A stretch of DNA of 64,000 nt from Kordia periserrulae. Its GTDB lineage: Bacteria; Bacteroidota; Bacteroidia; Flavobacteriales; Flavobacteriaceae. The notes under the pieces were generated by a model. That model made no database searches. It was not told the DNA's origin and saw only the letters and a list, made by a program, of their open reading frames with translations. The stretch is taken from positions 248,001 through 312,000 of the forward strand of contig NZ_QBKT01000002.1 in the NCBI RefSeq assembly GCF_003054265.1, given 5' to 3'. Made by a program: the position numbers and the translations under genes. Shown here in pieces: positions 17,711 to 26,910 of this stretch (the stretch's first letter is position 1; every line of letters starts with the position of its first letter).

Positions 17711-18916
17711 TTATTTTCGTTCTAGCAACGCCATGTAGAATCCGTCAAATCCAGATTCAGAAGCCAGTACTTTTTTATCTTCAATCAAGGTAAAATCATC
17801 GTTAGAAGCTAAAAATGTTTCTACTTGTTGTTGGTTTTCAGATGGTAAGATAGAACACGTAGCATACACGAGTTTTCCGCCCGATTTTACCATACGCGAA
17901 TAGCGTTGTAAAATATCTTGTTGGGTATTTTTTATTTTTTCTAAAAAGTCAGGCTGAATTTTCCACTTGGCATCTGGATTTCTTCGCAAAACGCCCAATC
18001 CAGAACATGGAGCATCAATCAATACACGATCGGCTTTGTCGTATAATTTTTTGATCACTTTTGTAGAAGTAATCACGCGTGTTTCTATGTTGTGCGCACC
18101 ATTTCTTCGCGCTCTACGTTTGAGTTCGCGCAGTTTTCCTTCGTAAATATCTAAAGAAATCAACTGACCTTTGTTTTCCATCAAGGCTGCTAAATGCAAT
18201 GATTTTCCACCAGCACCAGCGCACGCATCTACGACTTTCATGCCAGGTTGTACATCAAGTAATTCCGCTACCAACTGCGAAGAAGCGTCTTGTACTTCAA
18301 AAAGTCCGCTTTTAAAAGCATCGTTTTTAAAGATATTGGCACGTTCTTTTAAGCGTAAGGCATCAGGATAGCCTTCAATGAATTCGGTTTCGATATCGAA
18401 TTTTGCCAATACAGTTTGTAATTTTTCTTTGGTAGTTTTTAAGGTATTCGTACGCAAAATAACGTCTGCTTGCTCATTTAAGGCATGAATTTCTTTGGTC
18501 CAAACAGCTTCTCCTAATTCTTGTACGCCCAATTCGTCCAACCAATCAGGAATGGATTCTTTGATTTTTCTGATTTTAGAAAGTTCGTCAAAACGTCCTT
18601 TGATTCTTCGTGTTGGCGTTCCTGCAAGCTGATTCCAATCGGGTAATTCAATGCCTCGCAAGGTTGCCCACACGGCAAACATTCGCCATATGTTTTCACG
18701 AGAATAATTTTCGTTACTATCTGCAATCTCTGCATACAAGCGTTTCCAACGAACGATTTCATAGGTGGTTTCTGCGACAAATTTACGGTCGCGACTTCCC
18801 CAACGGGCATCTCTTTTCAGTAACTTTTCAACTACTTTATCGGCATAAGCTCCTTCATTAAATATTAAGTTTAATCCATCTATTACGGAAAAAACTAAAT
18901 TTCTGTGTAATCGCAT
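17711..18916 (-). CDS. RsmB-like rRNA (cytosine-5) methyltransferase
   Basis: 401 residues. An N-terminal NusB-like RNA-binding region comes before the SAM-dependent RsmB/NOP2 domain. Visible motifs are DACAGAGGKSLHLAAL (SAM binding), VLIDAPCSGLGVLRRNPDAKW (motif IV with one catalytic Cys) and LVYATCSILPSENQQQVETFL (motif VI with the second Cys). The expected target is a 16S rRNA cytosine such as C967. The family is broad, so I withhold a gene symbol. It lies 30 bp upstream of the endonuclease gene on the same strand. Confidence 0.88.
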   Translation of the reverse strand: MRLHRNLVFSVIDGLNLIFNEGAYADKVVEKLLKRDARWGSRDRKFVAETTYEIVRWKRLYAEIADSNENYSRENIWRMFAVWATLRGIELPDWNQLAGTPTRRIKGRFDELSKIRKIKESIPDWLDELGVQELGEAVWTKEIHALNEQADVILRTNTLKTTKEKLQTVLAKFDIETEFIEGYPDALRLKERANIFKNDAFKSGLFEVQDASSQLVAELLDVQPGMKVVDACAGAGGKSLHLAALMENKGQLISLDIYEGKLRELKRRARRNGAHNIETRVITSTKVIKKLYDKADRVLIDAPCSGLGVLRRNPDAKWKIQPDFLEKIKNTQQDILQRYSRMVKSGGKLVYATCSILPSENQQQVETFLASNDDFTLIEDKKVLASESGFDGFYMALLERK

Positions 18917-19157
18917 CTAATTCAAATTAAAGCGCAAAGGTATTGTTTTATGTTTATTTTTTGTTGTTCGGTGTTTGTTTTTTGTGTATTTGATGTTTAC
19001 ACTAAGCCTGTAGAAGTGTTTTTCTCGTTTAAGGTTTAAAGTTCAAGGTTTTTAAATCTTAAAGTTTAATCATGTAAAAGCTGTACTAATCTAAACTTCT
19101 AATCATCTAATAGTGAAACGAATCTAAAAGCGAAGCAAGTCTAACAATCTAACCAAA
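18917..19157. repeat. Spacer with tctaacagcgaagc-type repeats
   Basis: No gene. Degenerate units (ctaatagtgaaacgaatct, aaagcgaagcaagtct) lie at about 19075-19155, directly after the methyltransferase stop as read on the minus strand. They match the units in the two hut-region spacers. The stretch 19030-19075 is a run of related aaggtttaaagttc words. Confidence 0.65.
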
Positions 19158-19928
19158 TTATTTCACCAACGTGCAGAAAAAATCTAAGGTTGCTTCGGAA
19201 TGTTCGGTGAGCGAATAATCGTCTAAAGTAATGCTATTAACCAATTCAGGATTTTTATTGAGCAGTTTTTTTCGATTTATCCGATTGGCAAATTCATAGG
19301 GAATTTGCAGCAACCACGACGGAATTCTTCGTTCTAAGTTAAAAATATCATAGCGTAAAAAGCGTGCCACCGATTTTTTGTTTTTTTCATAATACGCATC
19401 CGTTTTTTCATTGCCACGTACTGCCTGAATGGTGTAGTTTGAAAAGGTTTTTGCTATCAAATTTGACAAATCTTCAAAGGTATATTCTTTGTAATGCCAC
19501 GGATTTCTGGCAATGGTTTTTACGGCATTTGGCGTGGAAATATAGGCTTTTCCATTCGGTTTTAAGACCCGATGAATTTCTTCTATATACAATTCCGCAT
19601 CTTTAATGTGTTCAATGACTTGAAAAGAAACCACCACATCAAAACTATTGGATGCTAAGGTTGTTAATGGCGGAATTTTTTCTTGAATGATGTTTGTATT
19701 AGGATATTTATTGTTGATGAATTCTGCCGTGTACGGCGATTTGTCAATGAGCGTTAATTTTTCGGCATTTTTATACAATAATTCCACGCCATATCCTTCG
19801 CCACAACCGATTTCAAGCACATTTCCATGAACGTACGGCGCTACCAAATGATAGGCTTTCAGAGTGCGTTGAAACAACGGATTGTCAGAAATAATTTTTG
19901 AAGAAGTGACTTCGGTTGAAAATAACAT
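19158..19928 (-). CDS. Class I SAM-dependent methyltransferase
   Basis: 256 residues from the ATG at 19928 (MLFSTEVTSSKIISDNPLFQ). A longer frame to 20006 would overlap the previous gene by 68 bp and looks like shadow. The SAM-binding motif VLEIGCGEGYGVELL, post I LIDKSPY, and FDVVVSFQVIEHIKDAELYIEEIHRVLKPNGKAYISTPN are those of the Methyltransf_11/UbiE-like group. Its start lies 10 bp after the DUF2723 gene. A role with cell-surface glycans, as in many such pairings, is inference only. Confidence 0.88.
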   Translation of the reverse strand: MLFSTEVTSSKIISDNPLFQRTLKAYHLVAPYVHGNVLEIGCGEGYGVELLYKNAEKLTLIDKSPYTAEFINNKYPNTNIIQEKIPPLTTLASNSFDVVVSFQVIEHIKDAELYIEEIHRVLKPNGKAYISTPNAVKTIARNPWHYKEYTFEDLSNLIAKTFSNYTIQAVRGNEKTDAYYEKNKKSVARFLRYDIFNLERRIPSWLLQIPYEFANRINRKKLLNKNPELVNSITLDDYSLTEHSEATLDFFCTLVK

Positions 19929-19938
19929 AGTTAGGGAA

Positions 19939-22900
19939 TTAGTACGGCCAGTTTCGTTTTTGCCAAGTTTGAAATGCGTCGTCAAAGCTACGAAAAGTTT
20001 GCGCACTTACAGGCGCATTTTGTATGCCTTTTGGAAATTGTTGCATCATTTGAAAATATATTTCTTTGAGTCGGTATGCATGTCGCAAGTTAATGATAGG
20101 ATACGGCGGATCAAACGACGTCATCCATTGCAATTCGTCCCAAATATTTTGCATGGCAGTTTCGCAAATAGCCGTTCCTTTTTGTGTTTTTCCTGCGCGT
20201 ACGTATAGTTTTCCAATAGCGAAAGCAAATTGTTTGAAAGGAATGGTTTCGTTTGGAAATAGCTTGACACATTCGTCCAAAATAGTAATTGCTTTTTGTG
20301 TTTTTCCTTCTTCCAATAAAGCTTGCGCGACGAAATAATAGTTTTGACGTAAAATTTCACGCGCGTAGGTTACATTTTCATTGCGTACAAATTTGTCAGC
20401 ATCGTTTACACCTTCAAAATTGACTTGATTCATAATGTACGGATACATCATGTCGGTGTCCACAATTTTAGGATTTGCTTCCGAATTGGTTCGTTGAATT
20501 GGCGCTAAAATATTGACGAGTCCATGCTGAATTAAATACGGTTCTAGATTAATTTGATGGCGTTTTTTACCGTTTATCGCAAAGCAAATTGGTCGCTCGT
20601 TGATATTGTTGAGTAATACATTCATCAACACAATTTCATTTAAACCATAAAAGTTTTTCGCATGCGTCCAAGTAATCGATGAGGTGTACGAAGCATTGAG
20701 TTTTTGCGGATTGAATAGTTTATGAACTTTTAAAGTATCAATAGGAATTGAAAATGAGGTGGATGGAATGTAATGTCGCAGGCGTCCGTTCCAGTTGATG
20801 CGTGTGTTTTCTTTCTTTAAAAATTCGAATAAAATGGGCAATACCGCTGCGTCTTTGGCTTCTTCTTGAAGCGGAATGAGTTTTTCAACACCACTGACAT
20901 AAAAATCTCGGTCAAGGTCAATTTTTACAGGTTTTGAGTCAAAAGACGCTTTTTGTAAGTTTTCGATGTGTGTGTCGATATGTAATTGATCAAAATTCAC
21001 AACGCGAACGTCCGTTCTATAACCTTCTACTTGTTGCAAATACCAAAGCGGAAAGGTCATATTGTCGCCGTCTGTGATGAGAATGGATTGTGGTGGACAG
21101 GCATCTAAGTAGGCTTTTCCGAAATTGTACGCAAATCTGTCGTGTCCGCGTTGGTGATTGTCCCAACCTTTGGCTAATAGTTGTAATGGCGCGGCTAGTA
21201 AAACGATTCCTGCCACAATTCCGATGCGTATTTTTGGCTGTTTGATGGTTGTTAAGACATTCGTCAGAAACACTACGGAGAGTCCAATCCACAAGGCAAA
21301 TATGACAAACGAACCCATAAAAATATAATCGCGCTCACGAATTAAAATGCTTGAAGGTACAGGATTAACGTAAATTGTGATTCCGATGCCAAAGGTGAGA
21401 AAGAGTAGGAGTGTCATCCAAAAATAGGGTTTGTGCTTCCACAGCGCCATAATGCCTAGAATCCCTAATAGAAAAGGTAGAAAATAATAAGCATCATTTC
21501 CTTTGTGATTTTTGTAAAATTCGGGCGTGACTGCTTGTTCTCCGACACGATTGTCGTCGAAAAATGAAATACCGCTGATCCAGTTTCCATCTTTAATATA
21601 ACCCAAACCGTGATGGTCGTTTTGTCGTCCGATAAAGTTCCAAAATAAATACCGCGCGTTCAACCAAATCGTTTGATAATTGATAAAAAAGCTCAAATTT
21701 TCAGCAAAAGTTGGCTTTTGAATTGTGACAACTTCACCACGCACCGGATATTTGATAGCTTCTCCATAAATCGGTGTCCACGCTTTGTATTTTTCGGCAT
21801 CGCCTTTATCAAACAATCGTGGAAAAAATATCGTGAATTCCTTTGCATAATTCACTTCTTTAAACTTTCCATCATGCGTGATGTCGTATGTTTTTGTTTT
21901 TTCATTAAATCGATACTCGGGTTGTCCGTCTACAAACGCTACATCTTTGTCTAAAGGCGCATTGTACACAGGACCTTTTATAAGCGGAATAGCACCTACA
22001 CCGAATTGTTCTGCGCGTACATATTGTAGCATTTTATTGCTGTTTTTGATGCTATCGGCAATCATTAAATTGACATCTGCCCGTTGCAATGGCATGAAGA
22101 AAGAACTCATCCCGACAAGGAAAAAAATCATACCCAAAGTGATATGATGTAGTTGTGTTTTGTGTCTTTTTTTGGAGAAATATAACAGTGAACTTACAGC
22201 AATGATGATAAAGATTACAACCATCAAAACTCCTGAATTTAACGGTGCTTTAAAAGCATTTACGAGCCAAATATCTGAGGAATTTGCAAGTTTGATGAGT
22301 CCTTGAACGATGAAACTATAGATAATGACAAATGCTGCACAACCTGCTAAAATTGCTACAAAAAATGATTTAATTGTCAAGCCAAATTTTTTATGTGCTA
22401 TGATTACAGAAAACGGAATTACAATGGCAATGGTGATGAGGTGAACGCCTGTGGAAATTCCTAGTAAAAAAGCAATAAAAAAGGCGTATTTGATTTCTTT
22501 GGTTCGCGTTGAAGCTTGTTCCCATAAAAGCATCAAATACATCATTCCTGTGATGAGTGCAAACGATAAGGTGTAGACTTCGGCTTCTGTGGAAGCTGTC
22601 CAAAAGCTATCAGAAAACGCAAGTGTCAATGCTGCAACAACTCCAGAAATTAGTGAAACTGTAGTTACAGCTTTACTTTTAGTAGCAGAAAGTACACGCG
22701 CTGCTATATTTATAGTGATTCTAAATAAGAGCATACACGTGAGCGCGCCAAAAAATGCAGAAATCAAATTACTAATTAGTGCTGCTTTGGAAGCAGGGAA
22801 GAAACTAAGTAGTAATTTACATAAAATTGTATAAAAAGGAGCGCCTGGAGGATGCGATGCCTGAAGGGTATAATTACTTGCAATAAATTCAGGGCTATCC

Positions 22901-22992
22901 CAGAAAGAAATGGTGTTTGGAGCGGATATCGCATAAACCAAAAAGATGCTTATAAATAAAATCCAGCTACAAATTTTCTCAGCTTTTGGCAT
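19939..22992 (-). CDS. DUF2723 (TMEM260-like) membrane glycosyltransferase with C-terminal helical repeats
   Basis: 1017 residues. About a dozen hydrophobic segments fill the first 600 residues. The opening SAPNTISFWDSPEFIASNYTLQASHPPGAPFYTILCKLL holds the acidic D-x-x-E motif and the HPPGAP turn typical of DUF2723. The soluble C-terminal part includes ILITDGDNMTFPLWYLQQVEGYRTDVRVVNF and TPR-like helices near 840-960. The animal homologue TMEM260 is a protein O-mannosyltransferase, and GT-C enzymes use polyprenyl-phosphate sugars. A role in protein O-glycosylation of exported proteins is likely but not shown here. It is co-transcribed with the SAM methyltransferase. Confidence 0.88.
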   Translation of the reverse strand: MPKAEKICSWILFISIFLVYAISAPNTISFWDSPEFIASNYTLQASHPPGAPFYTILCKLLLSFFPASKAALISNLISAFFGALTCMLLFRITINIAARVLSATKSKAVTTVSLISGVVAALTLAFSDSFWTASTEAEVYTLSFALITGMMYLMLLWEQASTRTKEIKYAFFIAFLLGISTGVHLITIAIVIPFSVIIAHKKFGLTIKSFFVAILAGCAAFVIIYSFIVQGLIKLANSSDIWLVNAFKAPLNSGVLMVVIFIIIAVSSLLYFSKKRHKTQLHHITLGMIFFLVGMSSFFMPLQRADVNLMIADSIKNSNKMLQYVRAEQFGVGAIPLIKGPVYNAPLDKDVAFVDGQPEYRFNEKTKTYDITHDGKFKEVNYAKEFTIFFPRLFDKGDAEKYKAWTPIYGEAIKYPVRGEVVTIQKPTFAENLSFFINYQTIWLNARYLFWNFIGRQNDHHGLGYIKDGNWISGISFFDDNRVGEQAVTPEFYKNHKGNDAYYFLPFLLGILGIMALWKHKPYFWMTLLLFLTFGIGITIYVNPVPSSILIRERDYIFMGSFVIFALWIGLSVVFLTNVLTTIKQPKIRIGIVAGIVLLAAPLQLLAKGWDNHQRGHDRFAYNFGKAYLDACPPQSILITDGDNMTFPLWYLQQVEGYRTDVRVVNFDQLHIDTHIENLQKASFDSKPVKIDLDRDFYVSGVEKLIPLQEEAKDAAVLPILFEFLKKENTRINWNGRLRHYIPSTSFSIPIDTLKVHKLFNPQKLNASYTSSITWTHAKNFYGLNEIVLMNVLLNNINERPICFAINGKKRHQINLEPYLIQHGLVNILAPIQRTNSEANPKIVDTDMMYPYIMNQVNFEGVNDADKFVRNENVTYAREILRQNYYFVAQALLEEGKTQKAITILDECVKLFPNETIPFKQFAFAIGKLYVRAGKTQKGTAICETAMQNIWDELQWMTSFDPPYPIINLRHAYRLKEIYFQMMQQFPKGIQNAPVSAQTFRSFDDAFQTWQKRNWPY

Positions 22993-23165
22993 GTAGAATT
23001 TGGTTATTTTATCTCTGCAATATAAAAGAATTATTCAATTCGAAAACTACAGTTTATAAATAAAACCGTGTCAACTACACAAAATTAAACAAAACACGTA
23101 TAATCACGTACCACTCTTAAAGTTAAGTTAACTATATTTGAAAAGTATGTTAAAATATAATTTTC

Positions 23166-23173
23166 TATATTTG
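23166..23173 (+). promoter_or_regulatory. Candidate -7 box for the adhesin-like gene
   Basis: TATATTTG, 40 bp before the ATG at 23214. A second identical box is at 23133-23140. Neither has a perfect TTG at 17-19 bp, so which one is used is uncertain. Confidence 0.4.
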
Positions 23174-23213
23174 ATATAACCTTAAAAATAAACTAAACAA
23201 CAATAAATCTATT

Positions 23214-25808
23214 ATGAGAAAACAATTACCCTTTGTAGTTGTGTTTTTCTTGTGTCTATTAGGGATTACAGGATTGCAAGCACAAACACTGAATGAAACT
23301 ATGGGTACAGGTTCTGGAGTTTCTATTACTTCTGGAGACTTTAACACCTATTATGGAGATAGTACTGGTAGTTTTACAACTTCTGGCTCCAGAAACACAT
23401 TGTTTGGATATTCGGCAGGACGTAGTGTAACCACTAGTGAGTTGGTTGCTATCGGTTATTTAGCAGGATATTCAAATACTACAGGTTTTGATAATACTTT
23501 CGTGGGTTATGAAGCAGGTCGTTTGACTACTACTGGTGGAGATAACACCTTTGTCGGTGCGGAATCTGGTGAAAATAACACTACTGGTTATGACAACACA
23601 TTCGTTGGAGAGGAATCAGGAGCAAACAACACTACGGGTTACGAAAACACCTTCATTGGAGAAGATGCTGGTTTTAGTAATACTACTGGTTACAAACAAA
23701 CATTCGTTGGTAACGAGGTAGGTATTTCTTCTAACGTTGGATATCGTAATACAGGTATTGGTAGTGAGTCTATGAGTGACGTTGACGATGGTCACCACAA
23801 CACAGGTGTGGGAGATTCTGCTGCGATTGATATTGGAGACGGTATTTACAACACAATGGTGGGTGCCGCTGCTGGTGTGGCAACAGAATATGCCGATTAT
23901 AACACATTCATTGGAGCGCAAGCAGGTTGGGATAACAACCGTACGAATAGTTTATCCAATGCAAACCACAACACCTACGTAGGTTTTTCAGCTGGTTTTA
24001 CCAACCGAGAAGGTCAGTACAACGTAGGTATGGGATCATTAGCAGATTTTGACAATACCAACCTCTCCAATGCGATGTTCTTCGGATATAATATTACCGC
24101 AAGTAATAATAACGTGATGGGATTTGGTAACAACTCATTTATAGATGGACAATATTCTATCTCTATGGGTATCAATCACGATGTTCGTGGTGATTTCTCA
24201 GTGATGTTAGGATATCAAGGAAATATGCAAGCATTGGCTGATTACTCAGTAGGTATCGGGGATCAAGTGGATATTGAAGAAAATGATGTAGTAGGTATCG
24301 GTCGTTCGGTTGATGTTGATAATCAATTTGCAGTTGCTATTGGTTCTACAACAGTTGCACAAAATGATGGAGCTATTGTCATTGGGTATCAAGCTTCTTC
24401 CACAGATCCAGGAGCTTTACTTCCAACAAATAATATTGCTATTGGTGTCGCTGCAAACGTGCAAGGAACAAACTCAGTTGCCATCGGTAACGCAGCTACT
24501 GCTGTAAACGACAATACAATGGTACTTGGTGGTGCTACAAATCCACTAAGTGTGGGTATTGGAACAGATACACCAAATGCAAACGCTGCTTTAGATCTTA
24601 CAGGAGCAACCAAAGGTTTGCATTTAAACCGAATGACTAATGCAGAACGTACTGCATTTGCAACTTCATTAGGCGCGACTGATGAAGGAATGGTAGTATA
24701 TGATACTGAAGATGACAATACATACTATTGGGACGGAACACAGTGGAAAGGAATGATGGATACCGACACGGATACACAAGACCTTTCTTTGGCGTCTGAT
24801 ATTTTAAGTTTGACAGATGGAGGTTCAGTTGACTTGTCTCCTTACTTAGATAACACAGATTCACAGGCAATTTCAGTAGCCGCTAACATTTTAAGCATTA
24901 CTGGAGACGCTGGAACGGTGGATTTATCACCATACTTAGATAACACAGATTCACAGGCAATTTCAGTAGCTGCTAACATTTTGAGTATTACTGGAGATGC
25001 TGGAACGGTAGATTTATCCCCATATTTAGATAATACGGATAATCAAGATTTATCCTTATCAGGAACTACCTTAAATATTTCTGGTGGAACAGGTGTTGAT
25101 TTATCTGTAATTCAAGACGGTACAGGAACAGATGCGCAAGCAATCTCAGTAGCGGCGAATATCTTAAGCATTACAGGAAACGCTTCTACAGTAGATTTAT
25201 CACCATATTTAGACAACACAGATAGTCAGAATTTATCCTTATCAGGAACTACCTTAAACATTTCTGGAGGAACAGGTGTTGATTTAGCAACAATCCAAGA
25301 TGGTACAGGAACGGATGACCAAAACTTAACTTCTGCAACACTATCTGGAAACACGTTAACTGTTGCGATTGAAGGAGGAACTTCTGTAAACGTAGATTTA
25401 TCGCCAATTTTAGATCCACTAGAAGCTGAAAACGTATCACAACAAGCGCAAATTGATGATTTGTTAACGAGAGTAGCAGCGATTGAAGTATGTGCGTGTG
25501 ATGGAACACTTTCAGTAGTGCCACCAAGCAATGCTTCAAGAAATAGTGGAGCTATCTTGTATCAAAACATTCCAAATCCTTTTAACAATACTTCTGCAAT
25601 TCGTTACTTCATTCCACAAGAATTAACAGGTGACGCTTCGATTGTATTTGTAAATACTGCTGGACAAATCATTTCAAGAGTAGATTTAGAACAAAAAGGA
25701 GATCAAGAATTAAATATCAACACTAGAAACTTATCTTCTGGTATGTACTATTACACTTTATATGTAGGTGGTAAAAAAGTAGATACGAAGAAAATGATTG
25801 TTGAATAA
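23214..25808 (+). CDS. Large adhesin-like T9SS substrate with YadA-like head repeats
   Basis: 864 residues. A signal peptide (MRKQLPFVVVFFLCLLGITGLQAQ) is followed by 17-residue repeats such as DNTFVGAESGENNTTGY (about 50-270). A looser set of YadA/Hia-type head repeats follows (VGIGDQVDIE, VAIGSTTVAQNDGAIVIGY, VAIGNAATAVNDNTMVLGG). The middle (about 540-720) has 30-residue repeats around SQAISVAANILSITG and VDLSPYLDNTD. A short coiled coil (about 735-760) precedes a type A T9SS domain (LYQNIPNPFNNTSAIRYF to KMIVE). It is probably a cell-surface or secreted fibrous protein. Unlike true trimeric autotransporters it lacks a YadA membrane anchor and uses T9SS instead. Confidence 0.88.
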   Translation: MRKQLPFVVVFFLCLLGITGLQAQTLNETMGTGSGVSITSGDFNTYYGDSTGSFTTSGSRNTLFGYSAGRSVTTSELVAIGYLAGYSNTTGFDNTFVGYEAGRLTTTGGDNTFVGAESGENNTTGYDNTFVGEESGANNTTGYENTFIGEDAGFSNTTGYKQTFVGNEVGISSNVGYRNTGIGSESMSDVDDGHHNTGVGDSAAIDIGDGIYNTMVGAAAGVATEYADYNTFIGAQAGWDNNRTNSLSNANHNTYVGFSAGFTNREGQYNVGMGSLADFDNTNLSNAMFFGYNITASNNNVMGFGNNSFIDGQYSISMGINHDVRGDFSVMLGYQGNMQALADYSVGIGDQVDIEENDVVGIGRSVDVDNQFAVAIGSTTVAQNDGAIVIGYQASSTDPGALLPTNNIAIGVAANVQGTNSVAIGNAATAVNDNTMVLGGATNPLSVGIGTDTPNANAALDLTGATKGLHLNRMTNAERTAFATSLGATDEGMVVYDTEDDNTYYWDGTQWKGMMDTDTDTQDLSLASDILSLTDGGSVDLSPYLDNTDSQAISVAANILSITGDAGTVDLSPYLDNTDSQAISVAANILSITGDAGTVDLSPYLDNTDNQDLSLSGTTLNISGGTGVDLSVIQDGTGTDAQAISVAANILSITGNASTVDLSPYLDNTDSQNLSLSGTTLNISGGTGVDLATIQDGTGTDDQNLTSATLSGNTLTVAIEGGTSVNVDLSPILDPLEAENVSQQAQIDDLLTRVAAIEVCACDGTLSVVPPSNASRNSGAILYQNIPNPFNNTSAIRYFIPQELTGDASIVFVNTAGQIISRVDLEQKGDQELNINTRNLSSGMYYYTLYVGGKKVDTKKMIVE
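24841..25320 (+). repeat. Near-identical 90-bp tandem coding repeats inside the adhesin-like gene
   Basis: Units starting at about 24841, 24931 and 25021 share almost the same DNA in exact 90-bp (30-codon) steps. A related composite unit containing LSLSGTTLNISGGTGVDL occurs twice (about 25045 and 25230). High DNA identity suggests recent expansion by slippage or recombination. Confidence 0.85.
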
Positions 25809-25830
25809 AAACATTCTCAAAATACCACAA

Positions 25831-25862
25831 AAAAGCTTCGTAGTCTACGAAGCTTTTTTTAT
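25831..25862 (+). terminator. Strong intrinsic terminator
   Basis: AAAAGCTTCGTA (25831-25842) and TACGAAGCTTTT (25846-25857) form a perfect 12-bp stem with a 3-nt loop and a T-run. It separates the adhesin-like gene from the next gene, which argues for the later start at 25894. Confidence 0.92.
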
Positions 25863-25893
25863 TTTTAAAGCATTCCAACCAACAAAAACCTTC

Positions 25894-26907
25894 ATGAAAA
25901 CAGAAAATGTAGATTTACTGAACACAGGATTAATACTGGTATCTTTTCTGTTTGCTTATTGGTTGCCATTTGAGTTATTTCTGTTTGCATATGCCGTTTT
26001 AGGACCTTTGCATTATCTTACAGAAATCAATTGGATTCGTGATAAAAAATACTTTATTGCCAGCAAACTTTGGATTTATCTTGTAGTTGCAGCAGCTTTA
26101 TTGGTATCACTTCCGCCGTTACTGCGTGTTTTTACACCTGAAACGTATGTTGATGCTGAAATGGTATTGTTCATCATCAACACGCTTCCACCATACTTTA
26201 ATGCATGCTTATTTATGTCAATCATGGCAGCGGTGGCATTTACGGTGTTTAAAAGCAAATCGAGTCAATATGCAGTATTGGCTTTAGGTGTTGTGTTAGC
26301 AGTGCTTTTTCACGCGTTGCCCTTATATCATTTGCTTGTTGGAGTATTTCTTCCAACGGTGATTCACGTATATCTCTTCACCATCATGTTTATGTGGTAC
26401 GGAAATCTCAAATCGAAAAGCAGAATAGGCTATTTCAACATCATCTTTATGTTTGCCATTCCTTTTTTAATCATATTTCTGTCCTTAAATCCTTTTGATT
26501 ATGTTTTAGGCGATACCACAAGCACAATTTATAACGACAACAAATTATTGTTTTTAAATGCTAAAATTTCTGAAACGATGGGCTTGTCAGAAGCAAACAG
26601 TTTGGCATTTGAAGGCAATGTATTTATAAAAATTCAAATTTTTATTGCGTTTGCGTACACCTATCATTACTTAAATTGGTTTTCCAAAACTTCCGTAATT
26701 GGTTGGCATAAAAAACTCACGCAAAAACGTTCTGTAACTATTGCACTGCTGTGGATTGGTTCTGTAGCACTCTATATGTACCACTATAAAATTGGGTTTA
26801 CATTACTCTTATTTTTAAGTTTTGTGCATGTATTTATGGAATTTCCGCTGAATGTTATTTCCATTCGTGCGGTAGGCAAATCGTTTTTCACTTCTAAAAA
26901 ATCATAA
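25894..26907 (+). CDS. Polytopic membrane protein with conserved-looking histidine motifs
   Basis: 337 residues from the ATG at 25894 (MKTENVDLLNTGLILVSF). The frame is open from 25798, but that part overlaps the terminator. About nine membrane segments are present. Histidines sit in or beside membrane helices: LGPLHYLTEINW, FHALPLYHLLVG, FAYTYHYLNWFSKT and FLSFVHVFMEFPLN. This layout recalls di-iron or haem membrane oxidoreductases such as desaturases or the Brp/Blh carotenoid-cleaving group, but I do not see their diagnostic motifs. It begins a three-gene run with 3-bp and 23-bp gaps. Function unknown. Confidence 0.72.
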   Translation: MKTENVDLLNTGLILVSFLFAYWLPFELFLFAYAVLGPLHYLTEINWIRDKKYFIASKLWIYLVVAAALLVSLPPLLRVFTPETYVDAEMVLFIINTLPPYFNACLFMSIMAAVAFTVFKSKSSQYAVLALGVVLAVLFHALPLYHLLVGVFLPTVIHVYLFTIMFMWYGNLKSKSRIGYFNIIFMFAIPFLIIFLSLNPFDYVLGDTTSTIYNDNKLLFLNAKISETMGLSEANSLAFEGNVFIKIQIFIAFAYTYHYLNWFSKTSVIGWHKKLTQKRSVTIALLWIGSVALYMYHYKIGFTLLLFLSFVHVFMEFPLNVISIRAVGKSFFTSKKS

Positions 26908-26910
26908 ACC

